Shown here: in pieces, positions 11,864-23,300 of the stretch | Layout: every line of letters starts with the position of its first letter | Numbering within the stretch: position 1 is the stretch's first letter | Origin: Parietichytrium sp. I65-24A | Taxonomy: Eukaryota > Sar > Bigyra > Thraustochytrida > Thraustochytriidae | NCBI GenBank assembly: GCA_012862575.1 | Contig: BLSF01000022.1 | Location: forward strand, 62,001 to 126,000 | Reading direction: 5' to 3' | DNA: 64,000 nt | Notes under the pieces: model-generated | The model's database searches: none | What the model was told of the DNA's origin: nothing | What the model saw: only the letters and a program-made list of their open reading frames with translations | Position numbers and translations under genes: made by a program

Positions 11864-12212
11864 GGTTGCAAGAGCCCTGCTATTCTTCGTGTGCGCTGCT
11901 ATTTCAGTCAGACAGGCCGTCTCTTCTTTCCGTTGTTGACATTCGGGCTGCGGTGAAGAGTGTCTGTCAGCCCATTTTGGTGGAAATTGGGGTGACGGCT
12001 CACAGTCTCCTGCGGGCCTTCGCCTCAATCGCACTGGCCCTGCTTATCTGGAAGCGTTAAAAACTGCGCTTTGCCAAAGGCAGGCACGTGTTTGTCCGCG
12101 CGTCATTAGATTTTGCAGAGGCGGGCAGGGCGAGTCAGGTTGCGGGTCTCAATCAGCAGGATACACTTGTTGCCCAGCATTTGCTGCAAGCCCGGTTCGC
12201 AAATTGCAACGA

Positions 12213-14117
12213 ATGATGGGGAAGAAGCGCATTTTAAATGCCAAAGCACGTGTGGAGTTCAACGATGAGCTTGGGGACGAGATAGATAAGCAACATGTTT
12301 CAAGTCAAGAGGTTTGTGAGATACTGCGTACCTGGGCGCGTCCGCGTGCGGCAGAAACCCGGCCACTTTCAGGGGCTCGGACCACCAGCTCAGAAAGTCT
12401 AGTCCCGGAGAAAGTTAGGCCGGAGAAATCTGTACAAAACCAAGCCGTGATGGACAGCCACCGAGCTGTCCCATGTAAAGCGGGCTCGATGGCGGACAGT
12501 GCAACTTCTGTGCCTCAGCCTGTCACTCGGAGATCGAGCTCAGGCCGCTCGAGAAGTGGCCTTTCGTCGAGAACTGTAAGTTGATGTATGGTTGGTTGTG
12601 GAGAGAATAAGAAGAAGCTCACGTGGATTCCCCTCCCCCCCCCCTCTTCAACCTAGGCCTCTGACTCCTCGCGTTCTCAGCCAAGAGATCGGAAAGTAAA
12701 TGGGAGAGTTGCAAGCGAAGCTAGCAGTGCCGGGTCGGGCAAACAGGTTCAAAAGCGCGGGCACCAGATAGACGCGCAGATCTCGGAGTCCGCAAGTAAA
12801 AGAGCTAGGTACAGCGGAAACGCACGTGCGAGCGGCGCCTCGCAGCTTCGAAGCTCCACTCGTAGCGCAAGTGCGCAGAATGCTACCGAGGCAAGCCCAT
12901 CCTTGTCGCAAGAACCTTCTCCGCCAGCTGGGCGACCGAAGCCGAGAGTGGATGAGTCGAAACTTCTTGGTGTTCATTATTTCCCCCAGGGAGAGATGCT
13001 CGAGATTGGCGATGGCATCTTGTACTCCATGAGAAGGCGAGAGCAGCATAATAGGCCACGAATGTCGTATCTCGAATCACAAAGGTTCATGTCCAACGAG
13101 ATGCGTGCAACGCTCTTTGACTGGATGTACGAAGTGGGGCAGGAATTCCTAATGACACGGGACACGTTGCACACGGCATTAAACTATGTCGATCGCTACT
13201 TTTCCAAAGTGCCGAACGTTGAGCGTAGGCAGCTTCAATTGGTGGGCGTCACGGCTCTGTGGATTGCAGCAAAAAACAAAGAAGTCTACGTGCGGACCGT
13301 CAAGGACTTTGTCTATTCCACGGACCAGGCCTATCGCAGGAATGATTTGGTCAACATGGAGGCTAAAATGCTGGTCACTTTAGACTGGATCTTGGACCCA
13401 ATCACTTGCTATACTTGGGTTGATTGGTATATCCATCAAATGTTTAAAACGGAGGATGCCGTCGAAAGCCTCTCACTGTCATTTAACCAGATGCCGCGCC
13501 CATCTCAAAGTGAGCGGGCGTCACGCCGTTCCAAGTCAGAGAGCTCGCGGGAAGCCCCCATGCCTTCTGCTGGCAGCAACGTAGCTGGACCTCCAAACAC
13601 TAGGAGGGCACCAGACTGGCTGAACCCATCAGAGCTTTCTGACGACAACCTTTTTAACGAGATCATGGAATTGATTGATCTAGCACTTTTGGACATTCAA
13701 TCAAACTACTTTTACCCCTCCATGATCGCCGCTGCTGCAATACTGCACCTCGTTGTGCGGGAGTACCAGATGGTAACCTTGGCAAAATTTTCGCGAGTTA
13801 CAAAGTACGAAGAAAGCGAGCTTCAGGAGTGCCTCCATTGGATGGACTTTGCTACTGAACGCTACTTTGAGGGGAGTCTAATATCGCCCTCTCACCACCC
13901 CAAGCAAGAGCAAATAGCAGTGCTGTTCGAAAGACGAGACTGGTATTGCCTTCAGCGACACAATCGCAATTCGCTAGCATACTACAATACCGCCACCATC
14001 ACCAGTCTGATTCAGGAGCATGGGATTGCTGACCCCGATCTCGACCTTAGCTCTCCCTTCTCGCGGACTCTTACTGTGGGTTCTGTAGTGGATTTGGAGT
14101 CCACTGAGAGCCTGTAG
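12213..14117 (+). CDS. Cyclin E-like cyclin, two exons
   Basis: Activating subunit of a cyclin-dependent kinase, nuclear, probably G1/S. Exon 1 is 12213-12575 and exon 2 is 12657-14117, joined in phase 0 over an 81-base GTAAGT...TAG intron with a long C/T tract; the protein has 607 residues. The N-terminal 250 residues are Ser/Arg-rich and disordered. The N-terminal cyclin box is at about 265-395, with MRATLFDWMYEVGQEF, the LQLVGVTALWIAAKNKE helix and ILDPITCYTWVDWYI. A second box follows at about 480-570 (LDIQSNYFYPSMIAAAAILHLV), separated by a Ser-rich insert of about 60 residues. The Leu-x-Pro-Ile-Thr-x-x-x-Trp pattern after box helix 5 is closest to E-type cyclins, but A/B origin is not excluded. 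Two consecutive ATGs (12213, 12216) open the frame. Confidence 0.85.
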
Positions 14118-14654
14118 TCTGCTCTGCTGCTGCTGCTGCTGCCGAATACAAATACATACAAAGAAATTTAAAAAAATACTCTTCATTTTTTCGACGTTGT
14201 ATTTCCTTTGCTTTGCTCGTAAAAAATAGAGTGTGCCTTATATCTATCCCCGGTAGAATGAAAATCCTTAGTTTATTTACTCCACCCGCTTCGAGGAGAG
14301 AAGCGTGTTGTTTTCTCTCCTCCATCCGGCATCCGGCAACACATTTCAATTCTTGAGCCTCCTCCCCAAGGAAGCTAATTTTTTAAACAGCGATGAAACA
14401 TGTGCGTCTGTCTCAGGCCAAAGTGGTCATTCCCGACAAGCTCGAGCTCGTCCCCCTCCGCCAAGCTGCTTCGCATCGCTCTCGCAATGTTCTCCTTCCA
14501 TTGATCGAAAGCGCGAAACACGAAACACGAAACACGAAACACAACTGCGCGAATACGTACGTGTACTGAGTACATGTCCGTGTCCAAATGCCACCAATCA
14601 CAATTTCTCTCCATCTCCATCTCCATCTCCATCTCATTCTCCATCATTCTCCAT
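14118..14654. other. Convergent 3' gap, simple repeats
   Basis: Lies between the 3' ends of the cyclin and PRCC-like genes. Contains CTG (14126-14142), ACGAAAC (about 14517-14542) and CCATCT (about 14609-14640) runs. No gene is recognised. Confidence 0.65.
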
Positions 14655-15500
14655 CTACCTCTGCCGCTTGATACTAGCTGCCAGTTTGCTGCTAAAGTCC
14701 GTTTCCTCCTGATGAGCCTGCGCCGCGAGTGCCGTGAGCTGATGCTTCCTTCTCATCATCGTCGACACGTGTCTTGGGTCCACCGCATAGTTCGCATTCC
14801 CCATGCCCATGCCCATGTTCATCCTCGTTCCTTGTTCGTCCAGGCGATCGTCGATGATCTCCCTCCTCGCGCGCGCCTTCTCCCTCGCGTCCGCGGCCAT
14901 GTCCGCGCCGCGTACCGTTACTGTCTCCACGCCCAGCGCGGACACCTCGGCCCCCGCAGCTAGCATGCGCTCCATGCGTATGTCCCGTCCGCGCGACGAC
15001 GTCTCGGACTCGAGGGACTCCGCGGACGCTGCGTACGCAAAAGTGTCCGCGGACGCCTGCGTGTCTGGGCGTGGCTGTTGGGCGTGTGCGTGTGGAAGCG
15101 GGGACGGGAAAGTGTCCTCGGGCCCGGGCAGATTTGGGCCCTGAGAGGATGCTAGTTGCTGTGGGGGACCGTGATCGTGATCGTGATCGCCCCACAGGTC
15201 CGCGCCGAGGACCAGCGCGTTCCGAGGAGAAGCCCCCTTCCCCTTCCTCTTCCTCGAACTGTTCGATTGTTCGTCGCCATCGTCAGAGCTGCTGCCGGAG
15301 TCCACGTCCGGTGGGGACTCGAGCAACGGCAGAGTCCTCTGGCGTTTCTTTTTCTTTTTCTTTGTCTCTTTCTTCTCTTTCTTCTCAGTGGGGACAGTGG
15401 GGACGACAGTGGGGACAGTGGGGACAGTGGGGACAGTGGGGTTGGGCGGCGTCTCTGTGGCAGAGTCCTCGGAGTCCGAGCCGTAGTCCGCGACCAGCAT
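14655..15500 (-). CDS. PRCC: PRCC-like nuclear protein
   Basis: PRCC is a nuclear, proline-rich protein associated with pre-mRNA splicing factors. The 281-residue frame opens with MLVADYGSDSEDS, like the short LV-x-YxSSDSE start of the family. It continues with a Pro/Thr-Val repeat (PTVPTVPT), a lysine cluster (KKEKKETKKKKKK), and a long acidic and Ser-rich region. The C-terminal 40 residues carry the family's only well-conserved patch, MRRKHQLTALAAQAHQEE (about 248-265), matching the RKHQITxL-type motif. Middle regions are low complexity and not conserved. Single exon, ATG at 15500. It is convergent with the cyclin gene. The call rests on the two ends, so it is moderately certain. Confidence 0.68.
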   Translation of the reverse strand: MLVADYGSDSEDSATETPPNPTVPTVPTVPTVVPTVPTEKKEKKETKKKKKKRQRTLPLLESPPDVDSGSSSDDGDEQSNSSRKRKGKGASPRNALVLGADLWGDHDHDHGPPQQLASSQGPNLPGPEDTFPSPLPHAHAQQPRPDTQASADTFAYAASAESLESETSSRGRDIRMERMLAAGAEVSALGVETVTVRGADMAADAREKARARREIIDDRLDEQGTRMNMGMGMGNANYAVDPRHVSTMMRRKHQLTALAAQAHQEETDFSSKLAASIKRQR

Positions 15501-15939
15501 TTTCGCTAGGGCGCGCTTCCTGCGGGGACAGCCGCTGGTCTTGTGAGGAGGGTCGAGGGTTTTGGCTGTTTTGGCACTCGCAAAGTCGTCTAGGATTTCT
15601 AGGATGCGGAGTACCGACCTCTTATGGGGAAGGGGACTAATGGGAGAGTGGAATGGTTCTAGGCTAGAGCTGGCAAAATTCCTTCCCCTAACTTATGCAG
15701 AGTGTGGACAACTGTGCCCTCAGAACAATCACTGAACCCTTTCAGTGGGATGGTATACGCTAAACTAATAATAACATGACGCCTCCTCTCAACAATACGA
15801 AATCCTTCTACGTCGCTCAATTTAGGAAAAACTTGGCCGACCGCAAAAGTCGCAAAAGCTATCTGAATTCTGCTAGACTTCCGCGCTATGTGTCGCTAGC
15901 CTGGCACGGTAACAAACCTCTGCTCTGCTACTCCTTTCC

Positions 15940-16482
15940 TAACTCACTCTCTGTCAACTCTGTCAGTTCAGAGATTGTCAGACTCAGACATACTCGGACT
16001 GGAAATCAAGTCTCGAAAAGGTCTAAAACTTCCAACAAAACTAAACTTCAGAATTCAGAGTTCACAGTCAGTACCAAAAGGAATTGCTAAATTCCAAACT
16101 GTAAAAATTCCAAACTGTAAAAACTCGAATCAATTTCCATCCTCGCGAAACTAAGGCCTTCGTTCAACGAGCTGTCCCAAAACTCGAAGTCATTTGCTTG
16201 CTCGCTTGCTTGCTCCATTGCTTGCGTTCATGCCTGCGTGCTTGCTTACACTTGCGCATCTTTTGATTGTGTCTTTTGTCAAATTTTGTTACTTTCAACT
16301 GTTCAGTTGATTCCAATGGCTTGCTTTCATTCGTTTTACATTTTAGGTTAGAATGAATGAATGAATGATGAATGAATGAAAAAGAAAGAAGGAAACGTGA
16401 AGTTTCGAGTAGACCTGAAACGCACCAGCACAGAAGGAGAGTCCACTTTTGCGTGCCAGTCACATCGCCCCGCAGCCAACAA
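15940..16482. repeat. Left copy of near-identical non-coding duplication
   Basis: Starts TAACTCACTCTCTG and ends GCAGCCAACAA immediately before the N. Its first part (15940-16189) matches 16484-16714 and its second part (16190-16482) matches 16928-17218, with a few substitutions and small indels. Confidence 0.9.
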
Positions 16483-16483
16483 N

Positions 16484-17218
16484 TAACTCACTCTCTGTCA
16501 ACTCTGTCAGTTCAGAGATTGTCAGACTCAGACATACTCGGACTGGAAATCAAGTCTCGAAAAGGTCTAAAACTTCCAACAAAACTAAACTTCAGAATTC
16601 AGAGTTCACAGTCAGTACCAAAAGGAATTGCTAATTCAGACTGTAAAACTCGTAATCAATTTCCATCCTCGCGAAACCAAGGCCTTCGTTCAACGAGCTG
16701 TCCCAAAACTCGAACTTCGGATGAAACATCATCCATTATCTTCACAGCCTGAGTGTCAAGTCACAACTTGAATCTCAATGAACGAACGTGTTCATTCACA
16801 GTCTTCACCGCCAAACTGACTCTGAATGAAGCCTTAGGTTGCATTGTTGACATTTGTTGACGCATTGATGTATCGACGAATGCCAAACTTGCAAGGTCTA
16901 CTTGACACATGGAGAACAAAAACCTGTGTCATTTGCTTGCTCGCTTGCTTGCTCCATTGCTTGCGTTCATGCCTGCGTGCTTGCTTACACTTGCGCATCT
17001 TTTGATTGTGTCTTTTGTCAAATTTTGTTACTTTTAACTGTTCAGTTGATCCCAATGGCTTGCTTTCATTCGTTTTACATTTTAGGTTAGAAAGAATGAA
17101 TGAATGAATGAATGAAAAAGAAAGAAGGAAACGTGAAGTTTCGAGTAGACCTGAAACGCACCAGCACAGAAGGAGAGTCCACTTTTGTGTGCTAGTCACA
17201 TCGCCCCGCAGCCAACAA
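16484..17218. repeat. Right copy of the duplication, with 213-base extra segment
   Basis: Starts immediately after the N with the same bases as 15940 and ends in GCAGCCAACAA at 17218. It carries an extra block, 16715-16927, absent from the left copy. Order and orientation are the same as in the left copy. Confidence 0.9.
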
Positions 17219-17363
17219 CGCAAGCAGCGGAGAGCAGAAGAGCGAATAGGAAGGCGGCGGCGAGATCATCATCAGGACAAGTATCAGGACAAGGTTCGGG
17301 ATTAGGTGGGTCTTCCGGGGCGCGAAAGCACACGACGAGTTGCCGCGGGGGCGGGCAAGGTGA

Positions 17364-18267
17364 ATGGTTTCGACGGTGTGGAGACTAGTGAGCGTCAGGG
17401 ACGAGGAGTTGGTGGACCATGTGGCTTTGACGAGGTTTCACAGCCATGCTCAGCATTCTGTGAACAATCTAAGAGGTAGGTTGGTCGGTTGGGGACTGGA
17501 GCAGGCGAAATGCACGTGTGCCTTTGCGGGAGCCTGACTGACTGTTGATTGGGGGTTTGTGTCTTTTTTTAGCCGGAAAGTACGTGTTGCACGTGTATAT
17601 GTATACCGGGCAGGGGACGCACGAAGAGAACGACGCAGAGGCTGGACCCACGCAACCATCAGAGACTATCCAAGTCAACAGTCCGAACAACGGTTTGTCG
17701 AGCTCGAGTAATCCGGAAAGAAAGAGCGCGCCGAGGTTTTTTCGAAACGCTCTCAAGACGGCGACGCTTGGCAAGTTTGGCAAACTGGAAGTGCAGGTGG
17801 AATGGCAGCTCTTCTCGTGGAGAAACCCCACCAAACACATTTCCACGGAGCGGTGCATCTTGAGCCTTGATGACACTCCGGCACTTCGGCTCCCTTTTGA
17901 AATCGACGAAAACTCCGCTCCGGTCTCGGGATTCCTTTGCCTCACAAGCACATCCACAGTAACTGTGCTCAACGTTGCTGCTCAGCTTTGCAGAGAGTTC
18001 GACGAACCTGCCCGTGCGCAAGAGGCAGAAGGGAATGGAAGCACCTTACTAAACGCCGCGAGATCCCGGCTACGCAGATTCTCATCAAGTGCTGCTGTAG
18101 AATCACACGTACTGTCTGCGTGTGCCGTGTTTTTAGGATGCATGATGGGATTTAGCTCTCTTTCGAACAGCTACTTGGCAGCGACCATTGTGGGACTCTA
18201 TTTGGTTGTGTTCAGCTGCAACCAACTGCAGTATGGCCAGTACTACCACAAGCACAAGATTCAGTGA
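17364..18267 (+). CDS. Unknown membrane protein, two exons
   Basis: I do not recognise this protein. Exon 1 17364-17475 and exon 2 17573-18267 join over a 97-base GTAGGT...TTTTTTTAG intron, which keeps one frame (a Gly/Ala codon is split after its first base) and gives 268 residues. Visible features: a soluble N-terminal part, a Ser/Asn-rich linker (about 55-100), a region with alternating hydrophobics (KLEVQVEWQLFSWRN...), and two adjacent hydrophobic helices near the C-terminus (about residues 223-255, ACAVFLGCMMGF and AATIVGLYLVVFSC) ending in a short basic tail, QYYHKHKIQ. A hairpin membrane anchor is plausible. Further upstream exons cannot be excluded. It converges on the zinc transporter with only 134 bases between stops. 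Confidence 0.6.
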
Positions 18268-18401
18268 TGCCATTCTTTGCAGATCAAATTAAAAACATTG
18301 GTATCTAGCTCTTATACATGGTAGCCCTTAAATTTGTAAATATCTGCGTCCTTTCCTCTTCAGAGGCGCACATGTCACCCTTGAGGTTTGGCACGAAAAC
18401 C

Positions 18402-19802
18402 TTAGTGAGGCTCGTATTCTGCGATGAGGACCATCATGTAGACACTACAAATGCCAAATGCACATTACAATTAAATACACACGAGTCAGTCAGTCCACAG
18501 CGGTCACATTCAATTGCAGCATCAAACCAAAGAAACTCACCCCACTCCAAAAGAGATCAGTTGTCCGATAATACTGAAAAAGCCCCCGCTATCTTCAAGC
18601 AGCTCCGGGAAGATGGAGCACAGAGAAATATACACAAACCCACCTGCTGTGAACCCAAGCACAAACGTTGGCTGCGAGGTGGAAACCATGATGCCAAAAA
18701 AGCACCCAAGCATTGCTCCGATAGCAGAAACAAATTGTGCCTTGAAAGCTCCCCAGCGCGAAAACCCCTGACTCACAAGAACCGCAAAGTCTCCGATCTC
18801 GTGCGGAATTTCGTGCAACAGCATCGCCACAGTTACTGTGGCACCAAGATTGCGTGAGATTTGAAATGCTGCGGCAATGCTCATTCCGTCTGTGAAGTTA
18901 TGCAGAGCATCGCCCGTCATATTAAGAATTGCGCCTGGTTTGAGTCCGAAAACCAGAGGCACCTCTGCTTCCTCCCCCTCACTTTTGTGTGACGCCCCGT
19001 GCGAATGAGAATGCGAGTGAAAACTACGTCCAGCAAGACGCAACAGCTTCTCCATTGTGAAGAATGACGCAATGCCAGCAAGAACTGCCAGAGGAACCGT
19101 ATTATCATGAACGTGGGCGTGTTCCTCGTGGGAGTGGTCGTGCGCATGCTCCTTGTGGCTATCACCTTTGTGATCGTGATCATGGTCGTGGTGGCTGTGC
19201 TCTTCTTGACCGTGTTTGTGGTCGTGAGAGTGATCATGGCTACCTTTCCCGTCATCATGTTTATGGTCATGCTTGTGGTCGTGGTCATGTTCATGTTCAT
19301 GTTCATGTTCATGCTCGTGTTCATGCTCGTGTTCGTGTTCGTGCTCATGTTCATGGTCGTGTTCATGTTCATGATCATGGTGGCTGTGTTTCCCATGGTC
19401 ATGATCGTGCTGTCCGTGGACATGTTCGTGCTCATGAGAGCCGTGATCGTGCCCGTGGCCCTCCATAGCATGGGGGAGCAAATGCAGGAAGGAGTCTCCA
19501 AGCAACGCTCCCGACGCGAACGCAAGCATCAAATTCAGCACCGGCTTCGGCAGGTCAAACTTCAAAAACAGCAAGATCACCGCATTCCCACCAAACGTGA
19601 TCGCCAGCGTGCCAGCAGCCGCGTCCAGCGAGCTCTGTCGGGACAGTACCTCCATGAGGCCGGGGCTCTCGCACTTCCCCGCACCCAGCCCGCCCATGTC
19701 CTCTGTGGCCGCACACGAGTCAGACACATCCCGTGCGCTTGCGCACACGCTGGCCAGTGCCAGCACGGCGCAGAGTACGGCGCAGAGTCTCTGCAAGCGC
19801 AT
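18402..19802 (-). CDS. SLC39A7: ZIP zinc transporter, SLC39A7/KE4-like, two exons
   Basis: ZIP-family transporter moving zinc into the cytosol, probably from the ER/Golgi as in KE4 proteins. Exon 1 is 19802-18541 and exon 2 is 18444-18402; a 96-base GTGAGT...TAG intron splits a Gly codon and restores the family's last helix (VYMMVLIAEYEPH). The protein has 434 residues. It opens with a signal peptide (MRLQRLCAVLCAVLALASV, cut near Ala-22/Ala-24). A very long His/Asp/Glu loop (about 113-237, HEHEHEH and HDHDH runs) is a probable metal-binding segment. The metal-site helices are HNFTDGMSIA (about 302) and HEIPHEIGDFAVL (about 327), matching the LIV-1/KE4 HExPHExGD signature. Without the small last exon the protein would end abruptly inside the final transmembrane helix. 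Confidence 0.93.
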
Positions 19803-20042
19803 TGTCTATTTTCGCACAAGATGAGCACAGCCTTTCCTCCCTTATCTGACCTCCTTTCCACACGCCCGGTGTCTCGCTGCCTGGCCTCTCGCGGACTGTT
19901 CCTCCCGTCCTCTATGTACTCGCGTACGTTGCCTGTCAAGCAAATCTTGAAGAGATTGGTACTCACTGTCAGTACTCACAGTGTCAGCGCTCACAGAAGC
20001 AAATCTTCGCATGCCTCACATGCCTCTGTCGAAACTTGTATC

Positions 20043-20073
<31 letters not shown>

Positions 20074-20377
20074 CAGAATTCAGAATTCGGATTTCAGATG
20101 AAGTGGCAGTTCTCATTCACTGTCGCAGTGTTCAAGTTGGTGTTTTAGTGGATTGGAGGCAGAACAAGACAAAGCAAGAGTGCGTTTTCATGTGTGCAGA
20201 GCATGCAGAAGCAGACATCACAGTCAGGACAGATTGCAGAATACAGAATACAGAATGGAGAAAATGTGTTGTGGTGTTGGTGGAAAATGCGAAGGTGACA
20301 GATAGTGTGTCACGAGTCGAACGTGGAGTACAAATGAGAACAAAATTAAACTAAACGTGGAGTGAATGTACAGCTCC
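19803..20377. other. Intergenic; AATC repeat
   Basis: Upstream of the zinc transporter and downstream of the ABCC gene. Contains the TCAA repeat (20041-20067) and GAATTC/AGAATACAGAATAC motifs. No gene is recognised. Confidence 0.65.
20041..20067. repeat. TCAA/AATC tetranucleotide repeat
   Basis: Perfect TCAA run. The same motif recurs at about 55242-55261 and in short form elsewhere in the intergenic DNA. Confidence 0.9.
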
Positions 20378-23300
20378 TTACATGGCGGCCGTGTTGGAGT
20401 CCTGCACCATGCTCGAGTATACTGAGTCTGGGTTCGCGAGAAGGTTCGCGGGCGAGTCGAATTCCAAAAGGTGCCCGAACCCAAGAACGAGAATCTTGTC
20501 AGAGTCCGCAATCGTCTGCATGCGATGTGCGATGACCAGCAGAGTCTGCGTCTTGAACTCCTGACGGATCGCTTGCTGGATCAGCGCGTCGGTTGCACTG
20601 TCAATGTTTGCGGTCGCTTCGTCCAGCATGATGATGCGAGCGCCTTGAAGCACGGATCTCGCGATCGAGATCAGCTGACGCTCTCCGACACTCAGATTCG
20701 AGCCCTTCTCGTACAGTTGCATATCGAGACCTTGCCCGGCCAAGTTGCTCAGCTGCACGCGGTCCAGTACCCGTAAGATCGCCTCGTCCGACTGACGACC
20801 CCATGGGTCCAGGTTGAAACGCAACGACCCAGAAAAGATGATTGGCTGCTGCGGAATGATTCCAAGCTGCATACGAAGATCGGCGAGCCCAATCTGGGAC
20901 GTGTCGATACCATCGATGATGATCTTGCCGCTCTCGAGAGGATCCACCAGTCGGAACAGAGCCGCGCTGATCGTTGTCTTGCCAGCACCAGAGCGACCAC
21001 AGATGCCCACCTTTTCTCCGGCCGAGATCTTGAAGCTCACATTATGCAACACCGTCTCCAAGTTTGGCCGGTAACGAAGCGATACATTTTGGAACTCGAT
21101 GGCGCCTTTGCTTGGCCATGCGTCATCCGGCTTGGTGTCTGGGAGGTGAGCTTCCTTCTCCTGCGGGATGGAGGTGGCGTAATGGTCCAGCCTTTCCACC
21201 GACGTGAAGGCATTCTCGGTCTCCACGCTGAGGCGAATGGTGAACTGAAGCAGACCCGTGAGCTGGATAGCGTAGATAATTGCGAGAGACATCACATTTG
21301 GATCGACAGAGTCCCACACCACCACTGCAAGGATTGCAACGGAAGTCTGAAGAACACATATGAGCAAGTCGAGGCGAAGAGCAAACCATCTGGCGGCCAT
21401 CCAGAAGAGGAAGAACGCGCGCCCATTGTTGTCGACCAAGTACTCGTGCTTCTTTGTGACGTCCTCTTCGATGGCAAAGGCTCGAATGGTGCTAATCCCA
21501 GAGACAGCTTCGGCAAAATTGCTGTACAGAGGTGAGCGTGAAACGGACTCCATGCGTTTCAGCTCCCTGCTCGATGACGAGAAGTATCGACCAAGAAGAA
21601 TGAACAAAACAAAAAGTGGCGCAAGGAAGAGCAAAAAGTATGGGCTGGCCCATGCGCACAGGATGAGCGAACTCAGCACCTGAAAAATGTTGGTCAGAAA
21701 ATTGTAGAAGGTTTCCGGCAGAAGCTGGTCCACTTTGTCCAAGTCGTTGGAGATGCGATTGATGATTCGACCAGCCGGCGTGATGTCGAAGAAGAGGTTC
21801 ACCGGAGCACGGAAGATGTTGTAGATGAGCTTGTTGTGCAGGCTCACTGAGGTCCGAGTCGCTACGAAAATGAACATGACTCCTCTGAAGAACACGAAAA
21901 AGGTCATCAAGGCAATGAGAGCGCCAAAGACTCCAAGTCCTACTGGTGTGTCGTATTGCTTTTCGGACCAGATTCCGAGCCAGTACTCCGATGCCACCTT
22001 GAAGAATTGCCCACCAATGAACAGAATGGCGAGTAAGAAAAAGGTAGGATACACCATGTTGGGCGGCACACTTGCGCGCAGCCAAGTCATGTAGTTCGAA
22101 AAGTCCAGTTTTCCACGCTTTCTGTTTTCATCGGTGTACAACTTTCCATCCTTTGCTGCCTGCTCGGTACCCTTGGGACGAAGAATGCTGGACAGACGGT
22201 CCTGCTGTTCCATTGCTGACTCTGGGCGTTCAGCTTCCAGGCTGAGATCACTGTTGGAAGCATCGCTGGTCTTCCTGCTATTTACTGACTCATTGTCAGC
22301 ATTTTCCTCTGGCTGTTTCTCGGCGTCGGTTTGGAGGGCAACAAGGTGGTGAAGGACCGGGTTCTTCAGTGCATCTGCGGTCTTCTCGTTGAGAACAATT
22401 TTGCCTTGATCGATACCAATGACACGGTCAAATTGCTTCAACAAATGCATCTGTGAGTTCAAAACCACGATACGTGTGGTGCCACTCAGCAGCTCGATGA
22501 CAATCTGCTGAAATACTTTCAAGCCAACGTGTGGATCAAGGGCCGAGAAACAGTCATCCATGAGAACAAGCTCTAGGTTGTGGTAGAGAGTGCGATAGAG
22601 GGCGCGAGCGATGGTGACGCGGCTCTTCTGTCCTCCGGAGAGGTTCACGCCTCGATCGCCGATCTCCGTGTGAACCCCGTTTGGAAGAATGCGGATATCA
22701 GGAATGAGCTGCGTTGCGCGAACGCACTTTTTAAACAAAGCTTCATCGGCTGGTTCCCCCATTGGCTCCGCATCATCTTGCTGCATCTCCGTAGAAGCTA
22801 CGCTGCTGACAGCTTGCGCGCTCTGGAAGAGAATATTTTCCCGCACGGTAGCATTTTGAATCCAAGGCTCCTGTGCAACGTATGCGATTCCATCGCGAGA
22901 TTCCTGGCTACTGCCGCTCGCTGTCCCCGCGAATGAAGCGACGTGCCCAGGTTGCGCGAGCTTGGGCCTGACATTCACTTCCACGGAGCCGGACACCCGA
23001 CTGATCTCGCTCAAAATAGCAGACAGAAAACTAGTTTTGCCGCCTCCTACGCGTCCTACAACCGCTATAAGCTCACCTTTCTTGCACTCAAAGTTGATGT
23101 TCTCCAGCACTGGGGTCTGGTTTCCATCATTGGGTGCGTCCCAAGAGAAGGTTCCGTCTTTAATGCTCACAACGGGTCTTTGAACTGCATATTCCTCCGG
23201 TGCGAGTTGTTGCGGGGCATCATCGCCTTCCTTGTCTGTCACGATCTGGATACCTTCGTCCAAAAGATCATGCGAGATCTCGCCAAGCGCCAGGAACTGG

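Larger units (their letters stand above)
10489..12212. other. Divergent intergenic region POLA2/cyclin
   Basis: Shared upstream region of two cell-cycle genes transcribed away from each other (POLA2 and the cyclin). It contains a GTT repeat (11498-11532) and a TGCG repeat (11820-11863). Open frames crossing the repeats are low complexity. I see no identifiable promoter element. Confidence 0.6.
15501..17363. other. Intergenic region with duplicated segment and an N
   Basis: Contains two copies of one non-coding segment on either side of an ambiguous base at 16483 (listed separately). Simple GAAT repeats occur at about 16351-16381 and 17093-17117. Translations of the duplicated part are short and unrecognised. 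Confidence 0.7.

Noticed and set aside
19107-20354. Long plus-strand frame (415 codons) opposite the zinc transporter
   Set aside because: It is the antisense of the His-rich repeat, giving a Val/Met/Phe repeat, and continues into non-coding DNA. The minus-strand frame is a clear ZIP transporter.
21123-21389. Short frames overlapping ABCC genes on both strands, repeated at the paralog
   Set aside because: They recur in both paralogs only because the DNA is near identical there; all lie inside the ABCC coding frames.
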